Part shown: positions 13,601-23,610 of the stretch, one piece after another | Layout of the letters: every line of letters begins with the position of its first letter | How positions within the stretch are numbered: the first letter of the stretch is position 1 | Source: Fragilaria crotonensis | Lineage: Eukaryota; Bacillariophyta; Fragilariophyceae; Fragilariales; Fragilariaceae | Reading direction: 5' to 3' | Assembly (NCBI GenBank): GCA_022925895.1 | Contig: JAKSYS010000363.1 | Location: 1-61,246, forward strand | DNA length: 61,246 nt | Translations under genes and position numbers: made by a program | Notes under the pieces: generated by a model | Database searches by the model: none | Told to the model about the DNA's origin: nothing | What the model saw: the letters and a program-made list of their open reading frames with translations, nothing else

Positions 13601-16359
13601 TTCAACGCCTTCAAGACATCGCGCAGACGTGGAGCATATTCTATTTCTCTCGGGCGGAAAACTGAATCTTTCAAAATGTTCGTGGTATGTCCTCTCTTGG
13701 GAGTGGAAAAGTGGCAGACCAACTCTTCGACCAATCACCCCGCAAGACAAAAGATACATCTCAAACAAGGTGACCAAACGCAAGAACTCGAGATAAGACG
13801 AACTGCTCTAACTGAATCAACAAGGATGCTGGGCGTGTATATCAACCCATTGGGTGATTTCTCCGATCATCTAGAGAACTTACGGAAAAAAGCACATACA
13901 TACGCATCACGTCTTATGTCGCCTCGTCTCACGGCAGCTCAAATACGCATTTTCCATAGGTCCATATACATACCATCAATGCGCTACAGTTTACCAGTCC
14001 TGGCAGTGGATGAAGAAGAACTTGCAACAGTACAATCACGAGTGGTACAGGTAATGTTACAACGAATGCATGTTAGTAGCACGATACCGACTTCGATCCG
14101 TCACGGACCGCTTGAACTCGGCGGACTCGGGATATACGATCTTAGGACAGAAGCAGGATTGGAGGCATTGAAATTTTTCGAAATGCGATTTACGCAGATT
14201 CGGAAGTGGGAAATCTGCTTGAATTAACCTGCAATACTCCCAACTGGAATCGGGCATCGGAGAACCAATATTAACACATCCGAACATATGTCTGCCATAC
14301 CTCACGCCGTCATGGATATTGTCTCTTCGACAATACCTATCATGCCACAACATGACAGTGACTATCACCGACTCCTACACCGTACCTCTTCAGAGTGGCC
14401 TCGATCAGTACATTATGCAACGTGAACACCTTCAACGATACACGCCGAGGCAGCAACGCGACTTAAATTTGGTAAGATTGTATTTACAAGTCACAACATT
14501 ATCGGAGATGTCAGATCCGGAACGTCAGCAAGCAATCCATCTGGATTACCTTGACGCAAAACGGCCCGTCAATTGGATAAGTGATCCTCGATGGCCTCGA
14601 CAACCAAACATATCGGCGTCACAACGTCGCTTATGGAAAAGATATATCACGTCTGTTTTTCTTCGCTACATTCCCTACTGGAAGGTCTCACCTTCACATC
14701 ATCAAGACAAAGTATCGGACCATCGGCAACTCAAGATTCTATACCTACGTCTTTCGCGTCGCTCCAAGAGTACCTACGTACGTTACCAAGGACTCAACGT
14801 CGATTAATTTCGGACTGGACGCAACACGCATCAGACCTGCAAGTATGGAGAGCCATGCGATCTCGAGAAAAACTACACTTGGCAACCGATGGAGGACTAC
14901 TTGGATCATCAAGTACTCACGGTTGGGTTTTAGCTACAAGCAAACTCGTTCTTTTTACTGGAGCAGGCCCAGTTGATGGTCCTTTTGATTTAGCATCATC
15001 AACTAGGAGTGAACTCGGCGGGCTAGCAGCATCTCTCGTGTTCATCGTGGCCATCTCTCGACATTGGGGACTGCGCCATAATGCATCATTCAAATGGTAC
15101 GCTGACAGCAAGGCAGCAATTTCGAGGGTTAACAAATTTGCTCGTTCACAAAAACACGCCACAAGAATGCCATATGATGCAGACCTTTTTATCTCTTATA
15201 CGAAGCCTGCTCAAAGAACTTCGACGTCCATTCAAACCGCTATGGGTGAAAGGTCATCAGGATAAAACACGGTCATACGACACCCTACCCCGTTCAGTAC
15301 GAATGAATATCGACGCTGACGTTCTGGCCACGCAATATCGCACTCACGGGCGTTTTCAATCATCACAGTCTGTGGATCATCAGCAGTGCCAACAAGTCTC
15401 CTTCACCATTAACGGTCGACGTATAAACAGTCACTTTGACGAAAGTATAAGGTACCATATTAATGGATACCACTTGAGACGATACTTACAGCATAAGAAC
15501 TCTTGGAGTGACGAAACCTGGAATGAAATTGACCTCGCTACGTTTGGAAAATCTTTTTGTCGATTAAGCCCAACAAAGCAGGTCCGACAAACAAAATTTG
15601 TACACGGCTATCTCCCGATCGGAACGAGAAGGTACAAGCAGGCTCGGATAAAGGATGAGAAACTGAAAGTGTGTCCGTGTTGCAAACTTCCACGAGGAAA
15701 CGGAAACGCATCTTCTCAGGTGTTCAAAAAATCCAGCTCAAGCATCGAGTTTACGTGAACTAGCTCGCTGTATTCACGGAGGAGATACTCACGCGGTGAA
15801 GTACTTGATCTCTGGGGCAATCCGACACTGGTCGACACAGGATGATCCGTATAACCCTGACATATCCGAATATCCGTCACATCTGCATTCATTAATAACT
15901 TCCGCACTTGATTCACAAGCAAAGATTGGTTGGGAACAGATGATGAAGGGTTTTCTAAGCACGACGTGGCGAACGCTCGCATCAAAGGATATGTTTGCTG
16001 AAAAGCCGACAAATGATGATCGACAAGGAGAATCTACGATTAAGACAACAATGAAAGGATTAGCAGAGCATTTTTCACGGCTTTGGGAGGCACGCAACAA
16101 AGTCCTACACGATACAAAGGATGAGGAAATGCGCGATGTCAGATCGATGGAAATCGCAGAAATCAAGTATTACTTCAGTCGACCTCATTTGCTTCGTTTC
16201 GACGATCGACACTATTGTGAAGGTTCTTTGGCAAAACTGTTGAATGGACGATCATCTAATAGACGCAGGTGGTTACGACGAGTGAAGACATCAATTGAGA
16301 TTCAGAAGGTACAAGGATCGCGACAAACACGAATCACTTCATTTTTCAGTCCCACATGA
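10651..16359 (+). pseudogene. Retrotransposon ORF2: endonuclease, reverse transcriptase, RNase H; frameshifted
   Basis: The start ATG (10651) lies inside the ORF1 stop as ATGA. The APE-type endonuclease begins with FFHNVKGL and GLSETN (about 10880-11000) and continues with ITAYR, MMDANA, RIDYIFG and SDHRGLYVD (to about 11690). In the reverse transcriptase, motif A is FARFDNDASSCYDR (about 13190), motif B is GTGQGSGASPSVWL (about 13400) and motif C is AFVDDTS (about 13540), so the catalytic box is FVDD rather than YADD. RNase H runs from ATDGG (about 14885) through SSTRSELGGL and WYADSKAAI to VKGHQD and NIDADVLA (about 15320). The tail has a CPCC cluster near 15675 and ends RITSFFSPT. Frame breaks near 11160, 11205, 13500, 13660, 14225, 14600-14800, 15265 and 15760 split it. 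Several look like one-base losses in short homopolymers, for example GGG to GG near 11150. Confidence 0.8.
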
Positions 16360-16470
16360 GTATTAGTTAAAAACACACAAGTCCTCGCGAGGAAACTCGC
16401 CAGGATGGGGTACACAGGTCTGGCCTCACGGCCGGAGCATGGTGAAAACCCTATAATTAGTTATGTTATA

Positions 16471-16486
16471 TACAGTGATATCATTG
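16471..16486 (+). repeat. Target-site duplication, right copy
   Basis: Identical to 7602-7617. Joining the outer flanks gives the pre-insertion site, which continues into GTCGACATCCTG; a similar word recurs at about 17770, in the next spacer. Confidence 0.85.
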
Positions 16487-16916
16487 TCGACATCCTGTTT
16501 GTCAATGGAGTGAGCTAGTAGGTTTGTGTAGTACAACTCTGAGTATCTGGTCCTGTAGTTCATTATGAGGTGCACTGAAATTGGGAGCTCCTGCACATTC
16601 TTGATGAGTTGTGGTTCTCCACGCCAGCGCATATAGGAAATGTTATGATCAACCTGTCTAATTTGTCGTATGGAAGTTGGACTTCCACTGACCCAGCATT
16701 AGCACCAGGTCTCGTTTCGTGACGCAGCGACGCAGCCCAATGCACAAAACAGTTCGCGGATGTAAGGACAAAATCGCATTTGTGCGTTGTGCGCCATCCA
16801 AATGTGCGAAGCGTCTGAGGCCTGTGATGGACGTGCTCGACTCATATGCTGCTGGGGCATAATGATTCGAGAGAACGCAGGAGGAAAACGCAAATGCAAT
16901 ATGCACTATGAACAAC
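16487..16916. other. Spacer between the retroelement and the secreted-protein pair
   Basis: No gene is recognised. The right part may be the 5' flank of the first secreted-protein copy. Confidence 0.35.
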
Positions 16917-17004
16917 TTCATGGAGAAGATCTCATAAAACGCAAAATTGTTTGCGCCAAATGCCAAAGGTTGAGTGTTGACCTGAATTTTTCCCGTCACC
17001 CATT
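16917..17004 (+). promoter_or_regulatory. Conserved upstream region, copy 1
   Basis: The 85 or so bases before the ATG match the same region of copy 2 (20338-20424), including CCAAAGGTTG, GTTGA and a pyrimidine-rich CCGT-ACCCAT just before the start. Conservation of non-coding sequence here shows the duplication included the promoter and 5' UTR. It may hold the core promoter, but no named element is visible. Confidence 0.35.
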
Positions 17005-17389
17005 ATGACGAAAGCCTGTTCCCTCGTTCGTTTTGCCCTCCTTTTCTATGTAATCATGGTTCACATGAGCCCTCAAGTGAATGCTAAAATCTAACAATGT
17101 CATCAAGAAAGGTCGCTGCACCGGTGCGTCCACCTACAAGCTCAAGCTCAGCCCAGAGAATGGTAAAGTGGAGGTGGAATTTGAAGTGGACCAGAACAAG
17201 AACGGCGTCAATTGGGCCATCAAATTCTTTAGCAACAATGTTCAGTTTGCTTCGGGTACGTACATGACGGCGGCGACAAGCGGTTCCTTCTCCGCCGATC
17301 AGTTGAGCAGCTTTAGGTCTGGCACATTCAAGGTTGTTGCCACGCGTCCGGGCGAAACGTGCAATGCGTCCGCGGCTGCCAGCTTCTAA
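17005..17389 (+). pseudogene. Small secreted beta-rich protein, copy 1, frameshifted in the signal peptide junction
   Basis: This is the tandem paralogue of the gene at 20425-20808. The ATG at 17005 opens the same signal peptide (RFALLFYVIMVHMSP), but after A-K the frame runs into a stop. One extra A in the run at about 17089-17092 explains it: removing one base restores A-K-S-N-N-V-I-K-K and the whole mature domain. The mature part has two cysteines and alternating strands (STYKLKLS, VEVEFEVDQ, GTFKVVATR). Apart from the indel the domain is as well preserved as in copy 2, so this may be an assembly error and not a dead gene. Confidence 0.65.
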
Positions 17390-18600
17390 GCACGAAACTG
17401 TGACAGACGGCTCATCGACTGGAGTTTTCAACAATACCACGAACTTCGGCTCATGGCCGCAACTTTTGAGTTGAAGGACTACTTAATTTGATCAACGCTA
17501 AATGCAAACTACCATTAATGTGCGGCTCAGTCGCCGTCTGTGCGGGATACTTGTACTCGGAGTGTGGTGGAGTACAATGATAGCAGCGGTGTTGCGCCGT
17601 TGCCCCTACGAGTTCGAGTGTAGGGTGTAGGGCCGCAATCAGTGAGAACGTAATTAGACATTCTCAACGGCAAAAAAGTAGTCTAAAATTGTGTCGTTGA
17701 CGCGGTACGCGGTCCGTTGTTGGGGTTAAGTAGAGCAAAAATATAAGTGTATACATATATGTATGGTCGACTGTCGACATCCTGATTTGTCGTTTGAGCG
17801 ACCTAGTGTAAGTCCATATTCCCTACGTATTCCTCCTATGTACGAGTAGTTGACAACTCTACAGTAGTGAGTATTTATACCAGGGATTGGAAAAATAATA
17901 CTGTCCCACGTTGAATCTGGTATTACAGTCCTCCAGTAGGTAGAATGGTATTGTGCTGTTGCACTGGGAGGTATTTTGGTATTGAAAAATCCTTCAGTCC
18001 GGTATGAATATAACTTCTCTTCATTTTTTCGAATCGCAGTACTTACTCGGTTCCATTGGTTTCGTCCGGTAGGTATGGCTGGTTTCACGAGTTGAGAACA
18101 TGTAGTAGAAATTGTGTAGGGATGGTACAACATTAAGTGACATCACGGAGTGATTTCTGATCTGGCATACTCGTTCATTCGAACAACACGATCGGCATCG
18201 CACAAAAAACAGGGCTGCTGACCATGATAATCGAATGACTATTTCATCATCTTCCAGTCATCATCAGCCCCGCCTCTTTTGACATAACTTCAATAAACCA
18301 AGCAAGGAAGGCACTTGCCGAAAAAGGCGGGGCTGATTGGCCGTCATGAAGACGCTACAGGTGTTTTACCAGGACCAGAGGTTATGACCTACAAAGCGCA
18401 CGTAAACGATCCTGAACATTGATCATCCCAGATTTCAAGGGTACAGTTGTTGGTTTCGGATTAACAGAGCTAGGAAGTATGAAATTAGAATTAATAGTAT
18501 GTAGTGATATAACAGTACGCTGTACGTAAATGTCCGCACCGGAGCGCTTTTCAGAGTCCAGCATCAATGGGGAAATGTGAGTTGATACACATCAAATCTG
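17390..18600. other. Spacer inside the tandem duplication
   Basis: No protein is recognised. Beside GTAC-type words it holds an inverted repeat with arms ATCAGCCCCGCC (18263-18274) and its complement (18326-18337), separated by 51 bases. The arms could fold a G/C-rich hairpin; I cannot say whether it is a terminator, an ncRNA or the edge of a small repeat. Confidence 0.35.
18263..18337. repeat. Inverted repeat with 12-bp G/C-rich arms
   Basis: The left arm ATCAGCCCCGCC and the right arm GGCGGGGCTGAT are exact complements. Next to the arms are a T-rich and an A-rich stretch that extend the pairing imperfectly on the loop side. Confidence 0.5.
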
Positions 18601-20337
18601 GAAGAGCTTGCGTGTAGAACAATCTTGAGATCGCTGATTTCCTTTGCTGCCAAGTTAGCAGCCGGCAACATTGTTGAGAAAGCCGCCCGTGTTGCCGGCA
18701 ACCACCGTGAGGTCCGTTTCCTGTTGTTAGCAGCACTGACGACTGCTGGCAACAAAATTACCATCATTTCAACGACAGACAACTGGGCTAGTAAGAGAGG
18801 TAACAAGAATACCGGTCAAATTGAACCCACGTCAATCATAATCACTCGTGCCATTCCTGGTGCACCCAAGGAAGTGATGCTGATCGACTGCTGGGGTTGT
18901 GCACAACCCACAACAAGGGATTCGTTGGCTGTCGGCCTTAGTACGCTCACAATATTCTCTTTGGTCAGACAAAAGAGTGGAAGCCTTGTCTTGACCACAA
19001 TGTAGCATCACTCGCGCACTCAATGGCAAACCTTTCCCAGGGCTGTATCCCCTGCTGGACAGGTTTTTTAAACCGCTATGCAGTGTTGGATGAGGTCAAA
19101 AACAGCGGATTCACGACGACTAAAAACGGCGTTGATGGCGCTCTTTGAACCATGGAAGCTTCCTTCTGAAGTCAAGGAGGCGCTCCTCAGTGCCATTCCG
19201 CGCCCACTGACAACGCCACGCCAATGGGAATGGGAGGTATTCCAGTCGGGAAGATGCCCACTGATGATTCCGCATTACCACTCCATACGAACGACGACAT
19301 GTGTAGATGCAAGGCAACCCTTGAATTCAGCCCAACTACGCTTACGCTTCCACTGATTGAGCGTCTTGTTAAGGCGTTCAAAACCCAGTGAATGCTTTTG
19401 CACCGACGCTTGAGAGGTGTGTCTTCGTAAGGAATGACACAAATGAAGCAGCGCAAGAAGAATAACAGGTTGTGGTATGGATTATGGAGATGTGATGTAC
19501 GTGTGAGAGGTCCATTTTGGGGCTTCAACTAAATTTTTAGATTACGGAGTCTACGTGCATCTATGCATAGGATTTGCAGGCGCAGGATGAACCCAGCCAT
19601 ATAATGGTAGTAAAAACACTACAGTAACAGTAAACTTCAGTACTACAGTACAGAAATGAACCGTAAACACACTGATGCAGGACAGAACATTTATGGAAAT
19701 TCCGACTGGTATTCCCGAACACCGGAATTCAAAATACTACCGACTAAACTCAGTAGAAAATAACCAAGGGTCTTGGTTACTGGTTGGTATATTGCAACTC
19801 GCAGGTAACCAGTTATTGGGCATTCTAAAAATCACAGTAGTGGTACAGTATAATACCATCGGTATTTGGTTACCGGTACCGGTGGTTATTTACTTCCAAT
19901 CCCTGATTTATACAGAGGTGAAATATGGAATCCATACCAATATGTCATAGTACTAGTACCTGGTACTCCAGTTCTGTTTCGCGGTACGGAACATACCAGG
20001 CAGCCCTATTATTGTAGTTGCATGATAAATACTTTATGACATACGTACGCATACTTGTACCTATTATGGAATTCGGAGCGTCTGCATATCCGTGAATCTG
20101 TGTCGAGTCGTGGTTCTTGGCTTCTGCGAATCATTATCATGAACCAGTCTGATTGACCGTCATCAGTGACCTAGTAGAATAATTAGTAATATGCGATCTG
20201 GTACTCCAGTTCATCTCGTGACGTATCCCAACATGCTTGTACAAACCGGTGTGTGACGAGCCCGCACTTTTTACGCCTGGTGTACCCAGTCAAACTGATG
20301 GATGTCAAGGATTCTTGCTGCGTTACGAAAAATCAGT
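18601..20337. other. Spacer without a convincing gene
   Basis: A 126-codon frame at 18625-19005 is open on the plus strand but shows no recognisable domain; it includes repeated GCCGGCAAC-like words. From 19580 to 20050 the sequence is a patchwork of GTAC, GGTACC and GGTTACC words, including a near-palindrome GGTTACCGGTACCGG at about 19868. Confidence 0.35.
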
Positions 20338-20424
20338 TCATCTTCGCTCTCATAAAAAAAAGCAAATTGGTTGTGCCGAAGACCAAAGGTTGTGCGTTGA
20401 AATAAATTATTTCCGTTACCCATC
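20338..20424 (+). promoter_or_regulatory. Conserved upstream region, copy 2
   Basis: Homologous to 16917-17004. The shared words CCAAAGGTTG and GTTGA and the pyrimidine-rich stretch ahead of the ATG are retained although the surrounding spacer is not. Confidence 0.35.
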
Positions 20425-20808
20425 ATGACTAACGCCCGCTCCCTCATTCGTTTTGCCCTCTTCTTCCTGGCAATCATGGTTCACATGAGCCCTCAAGTGA
20501 ATGCTAAATCTTCGGTTATCATCAAGAAAGGTAAATGCACCGGTGCGTCCACCTACAAGCTCAAGCTCAGCCCAGAGAATGGTAAAGTGGAGGTTGAATT
20601 TGAAGTGGACCAGAACAAGAACGGCGTCAATTGGGACGTCAAATTCTTTCGCAACGATGTTCAGTTCGCTTCTGGTACATACACGACCGCGGCGCCAAGC
20701 GGCTCCTTCTCCGCCGAGAAGTTGAGCAGCTTTAGGTCTGGCACATTCAAGGTTGTTGCCACGCGCACCGGCGAAACGTGCACTGCGTCCGCGGCTGCCA
20801 GTTTCTAA
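20425..20808 (+). CDS. Small secreted beta-rich protein, copy 2 (intact)
   Basis: A 127-residue protein. Residues 1-27 are a clear signal peptide (hydrophobic core FALFFLAIMV, cleavage likely after VNA). The mature part of about 100 residues has two cysteines, one just after the start (KKGKCTGAS) and one near the end (GETCTAS), which could form one disulphide. The strand pattern between them (YKLKLS, VEVEFEVDQNKNGVNW, VKFFRN, SGSFSA, GTFKVVATR) suggests a compact beta-sandwich. From memory it resembles small secreted proteins of unknown function common in actinobacteria, with EVEFEVDQN and SGSF blocks and a terminal C-x(4-6)-F; I could not search this. If confirmed it would be a candidate bacterial acquisition followed by tandem duplication. 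Function unknown. No intron. Confidence 0.75.
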   Translation: MTNARSLIRFALFFLAIMVHMSPQVNAKSSVIIKKGKCTGASTYKLKLSPENGKVEVEFEVDQNKNGVNWDVKFFRNDVQFASGTYTTAAPSGSFSAEKLSSFRSGTFKVVATRTGETCTASAAASF

Positions 20809-21886
20809 GCATGAAGGTACGGCAGCAAGCTCATCGATGGGAGATTTCAGGAACCGGATCCTCAAGGAGTGCTTATGGATGCATCCATCCATCATGTAGG
20901 TAATGTGATATGTGATAAACGCAAAGGCATACTAGTATTCATTTTCGACAAAGTGATCTTCTCTTCAGTGCATTTGCGCTAGTGTGTGTGTTAATATGGG
21001 ATCAATATGGTACTAGTCGGGGATATTGTTAGTACTACCGGTAGTACGAGTTTCTGTGCATACAGCAGAGATTGACGATGCATTTCTACATTGCTAGGAG
21101 TAATATCGTAACTGGGAGTGGCGTTTCTGCATAGCCTCAGCACATGAAATCGTCATCGGCATTTACCAGGAATAATGCGGTACACGCAGGTGGGAGAGGG
21201 TGCATAGTGGTACATGATTTCGCTATCCGGACTGCTATGATATCACCTGCGTTCTCCGAAGACAACAGCTCCGGTGACTTGAAAGGAGGGCTCATTGTTA
21301 ACAGGCAAAGAAGAGAATAATGTCCTGGCAGTCTTTCATGAAAGCCATTGAGCCGATGAGCAAGTGAGCCCGTGAGCCCGGGTGAGCCCGGGTGAGCCCG
21401 GGTGAGCCCGGGTGAGCCTGAGCCGTGACGTATGTCGGCCGTACAAGTACTGGCGAAGTATGAATAAGCACGCACACGATGAGACAAGGCAGCGTGAGCA
21501 TGTCCCAAGTCCCACGATGTGTGCAGTGTGCATTGTGCATGGTTCAAACTTGGACGGTTTGCTACTTACTACGTGTACGTGGTATTCATACATACCTGGT
21601 ATGTACTACAACTGACTTGTGTATGAAATACGTCGTGGGAGCCCTACAGCTATATGTTTACACGAGTTTTTGTATCTAACGGTAGTATCTACCGGTGTAA
21701 CGGTAGACCAGGATCCGATATAGGACATATAGTGCTTTCATGTCCCTCCCCTTGCTGCACCAACACCCTCACGGAGTGGATGTAGGAACTGAGCTATCGT
21801 CATCAAAACCCGATGCCATGCATTCGGAGCTATATAGGCGCATTCTCACCTTTGATGCTTTCGGTAGTGTCTGGTGAGCGGTTGAC
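20809..21886. other. Spacer upstream of the octanoyltransferase gene
   Basis: No gene is recognised. It contains the 10-bp tandem repeat at 21372-21417 and GTAC-type words around 21010-21060 and 21560-21720. Confidence 0.4.
21372..21417 (+). repeat. 10-bp tandem repeat, unit GGTGAGCCCG
   Basis: Four to five nearly exact copies of a 10-base unit in a row, with degenerate units on both sides (CAAGTGAGCC to the left, GGTGAGCCTGAGCC to the right). It is G/C-rich and unlike its surroundings. Confidence 0.8.
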
Positions 21887-22948
21887 ATGTTCATGATGCG
21901 CCAAGCAGCTGCCGCTCGCCATTCGAATACTGCTATTGCAGTCTGGAGACCTTCCCAACGATTCTTGAGTACTAGTATCGAGCATGAATTCGGTGAGGAA
22001 CCTATAAGCAAAACGACACAATCTACCACCGTCCATTCCTCTCTCTCCTACGGTCCGATTGACTATGCTCGGGGCTGGGCATGGCAGCAAACACTGTTGC
22101 ATCAGCGACTCTTGCGTCGTGCAAAACTACTTCAACAGCCACAAGAAAGCGTTGATGATGATCTACAGGACGACACAATACTTTTGTTCGAACACCTGCC
22201 TGTCTATACGTTGGGACGTGGTGCCGATGAATCTCACATAACAGTCGAAATTCCGGACCGTGATCGTCTTTCACGGACCTGTCGGCGACAGCGGGGCTCA
22301 GGGTCGGCGCGACTATCCATGGACAAGAGTCCGTTGTCCTCGACGACCATGACGACTGCCGACTCGGTCCAACATCTGTCGGAGATGGCAACGCCCGTTA
22401 TAGCACCAAATGGAGTACCAATCTATCGCATTGATCGAGGTGGTGAAGTAACATTCCATGGTCCTGGACAATTAGTCGTTTATCCCTTGCTAGATCTGAA
22501 ACGCTGTCCCATGCAGCAGGATCTACATTGGTATCTACGTCAAATCGAACAAGTGATCATCGATACACTGCACGACTATGACATTCCAACCACACGCGAT
22601 TCTGACCATACCGGAGTTTGGTATCAATCGCCAAACCACAGGAACAACAAGGGTGACAATGGTCGTTTTGCCAAGGTTGCTGCCGTGGGAGTGTCGGCAT
22701 CAAGATGGATCACCACGCACGGCTTTGCACTCAATGTTCGACCAACATTGCAGTATTTCGATGCATCCTACATTGTTCCCTGCGGAATCCATGACAAAGA
22801 TGTGACAAGTATGGAACAAATCTGGAGAGAAGAAGGTAGGGAAACCGAACTTCCGACAGTCGACCAAGTGGCCGCGAGTGTCTTGAACAAAATGGAATCT
22901 GTTTTTGGAATAACGGTAGAGAAGAATGCAATCATTAAAATACATTAG
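21887..22948 (+). CDS. lipB: Lipoyl(octanoyl) transferase, mitochondrial
   Basis: LipB transfers the octanoyl group from acyl carrier protein to a lysine of the lipoyl domains of 2-oxoacid dehydrogenases and glycine-cleavage H protein; lipoyl synthase then adds sulphur. The protein has 353 residues. The family signature RGGEVTFHGPGQ is at 184-195, the catalytic lysine is K263 in AKVAAVGV, and the catalytic cysteine is C299 in VPCGI. The first 50 or so residues are rich in Arg, Ala and Ser without acidic residues at the very start, fitting a mitochondrial presequence. Between YTLGRGADESH (to 117) and VPIYRIDRGG there is an insertion of roughly 45 residues, Ser/Thr/Arg-rich, where bacterial LipB has a short loop. 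The ATG at 21887 was chosen because it gives the targeting peptide. No intron is needed. Confidence 0.93.
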   Translation: MFMMRQAAAARHSNTAIAVWRPSQRFLSTSIEHEFGEEPISKTTQSTTVHSSLSYGPIDYARGWAWQQTLLHQRLLRRAKLLQQPQESVDDDLQDDTILLFEHLPVYTLGRGADESHITVEIPDRDRLSRTCRRQRGSGSARLSMDKSPLSSTTMTTADSVQHLSEMATPVIAPNGVPIYRIDRGGEVTFHGPGQLVVYPLLDLKRCPMQQDLHWYLRQIEQVIIDTLHDYDIPTTRDSDHTGVWYQSPNHRNNKGDNGRFAKVAAVGVSASRWITTHGFALNVRPTLQYFDASYIVPCGIHDKDVTSMEQIWREEGRETELPTVDQVAASVLNKMESVFGITVEKNAIIKIH

Positions 22949-23610
22949 CGTAAAAAAATGGCTACCATTATCAATGATGGTCGCCCGAGGAGGATTGGAA
23001 CCATTTGACCTCGACGATCCAGCCGCCGGATCCTTGAGTACCGTCACACACAGTCTCAGGCGATTGCGCTATAGGGTACAGTACTACAAGTACCGTAAAA
23101 CTCTCTGGTTACAAGACCCCTCGGAGGATAAGACCCACCCCCGCCAAAAAAGGTCATTTCCCAGACATGTGCATGCCAACCCAGCTGTACGTCGTTCTCT
23201 CTAGAATGGACAACCTGACCAGAAAGAGGACAACAAGGGCTTCAATTCCATATATAACACTTACATAATCAGATGACGTTACGAATGATTTCTAGTCGAA
23301 TATACAGGTGGATGGACAACAGTTTTGACGGATTCCTCAGGGTGCCAACAGACGTTTTCGGGTTTTCGGCCCATAAAACAGACATTGCTGTGTGAGATTC
23401 ACGGGTTTCGCGTTGTCCAATTACAGGGATAATCTGCAACCGCACGACCCTGCGGCATCCCGTCATTCCAACCTTAAACTCAAGGGTATCGATTGAATAC
23501 CTATTCATCCCGTCAATTTTTGAATTCGATCTCGCCCAGGCTTGTGGGTTTTGCATCGCGGCGTGTCGAACAGTCACAATTTGCAGGGAGCTGCTCGCAC
23601 GGCAAGCACA
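22949..23610. other. Spacer between lipB and the EF-hand gene
   Basis: Nothing coding is recognised. It would hold the 3' UTR of lipB and the promoter and 5' UTR of the EF-hand gene. No clear terminator or promoter motif is visible. Confidence 0.4.

Larger units (their letters stand above)
7618..16470 (+). mobile_element. Full-length non-LTR retrotransposon, 8,853 bp
   Basis: A complete LINE-type element bounded by a perfect 16-bp target-site duplication. It has a 5' UTR of about 90 bases, an ORF1 with a coiled coil, and an ORF2 with APE-type endonuclease, reverse transcriptase and RNase H in that order, then a 110-base 3' UTR. The 3' end has no poly(A) tail and finishes in an A/T-rich stretch (ATAATTAGTTATGTTATA). 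The order EN-RT-RNase H matches I/Jockey-like lineages; I would not assign a clade without a tree. The identical duplication implies recent insertion, which sits oddly with the roughly ten frame breaks inside. Confidence 0.85.

Noticed and set aside
18625-19005. 126-codon open frame in the spacer of the tandem pair
   Set aside because: It includes repeated GCCGGCAAC words and no recognisable motif; the opposite strand is open too. I compared it with histones because of its size and found no match.
22980-23040. tRNA-like B-box word (GGTTCCAATCC on the minus strand)
   Set aside because: The T-stem and acceptor stem do not pair, and no A-box lies at the right distance.
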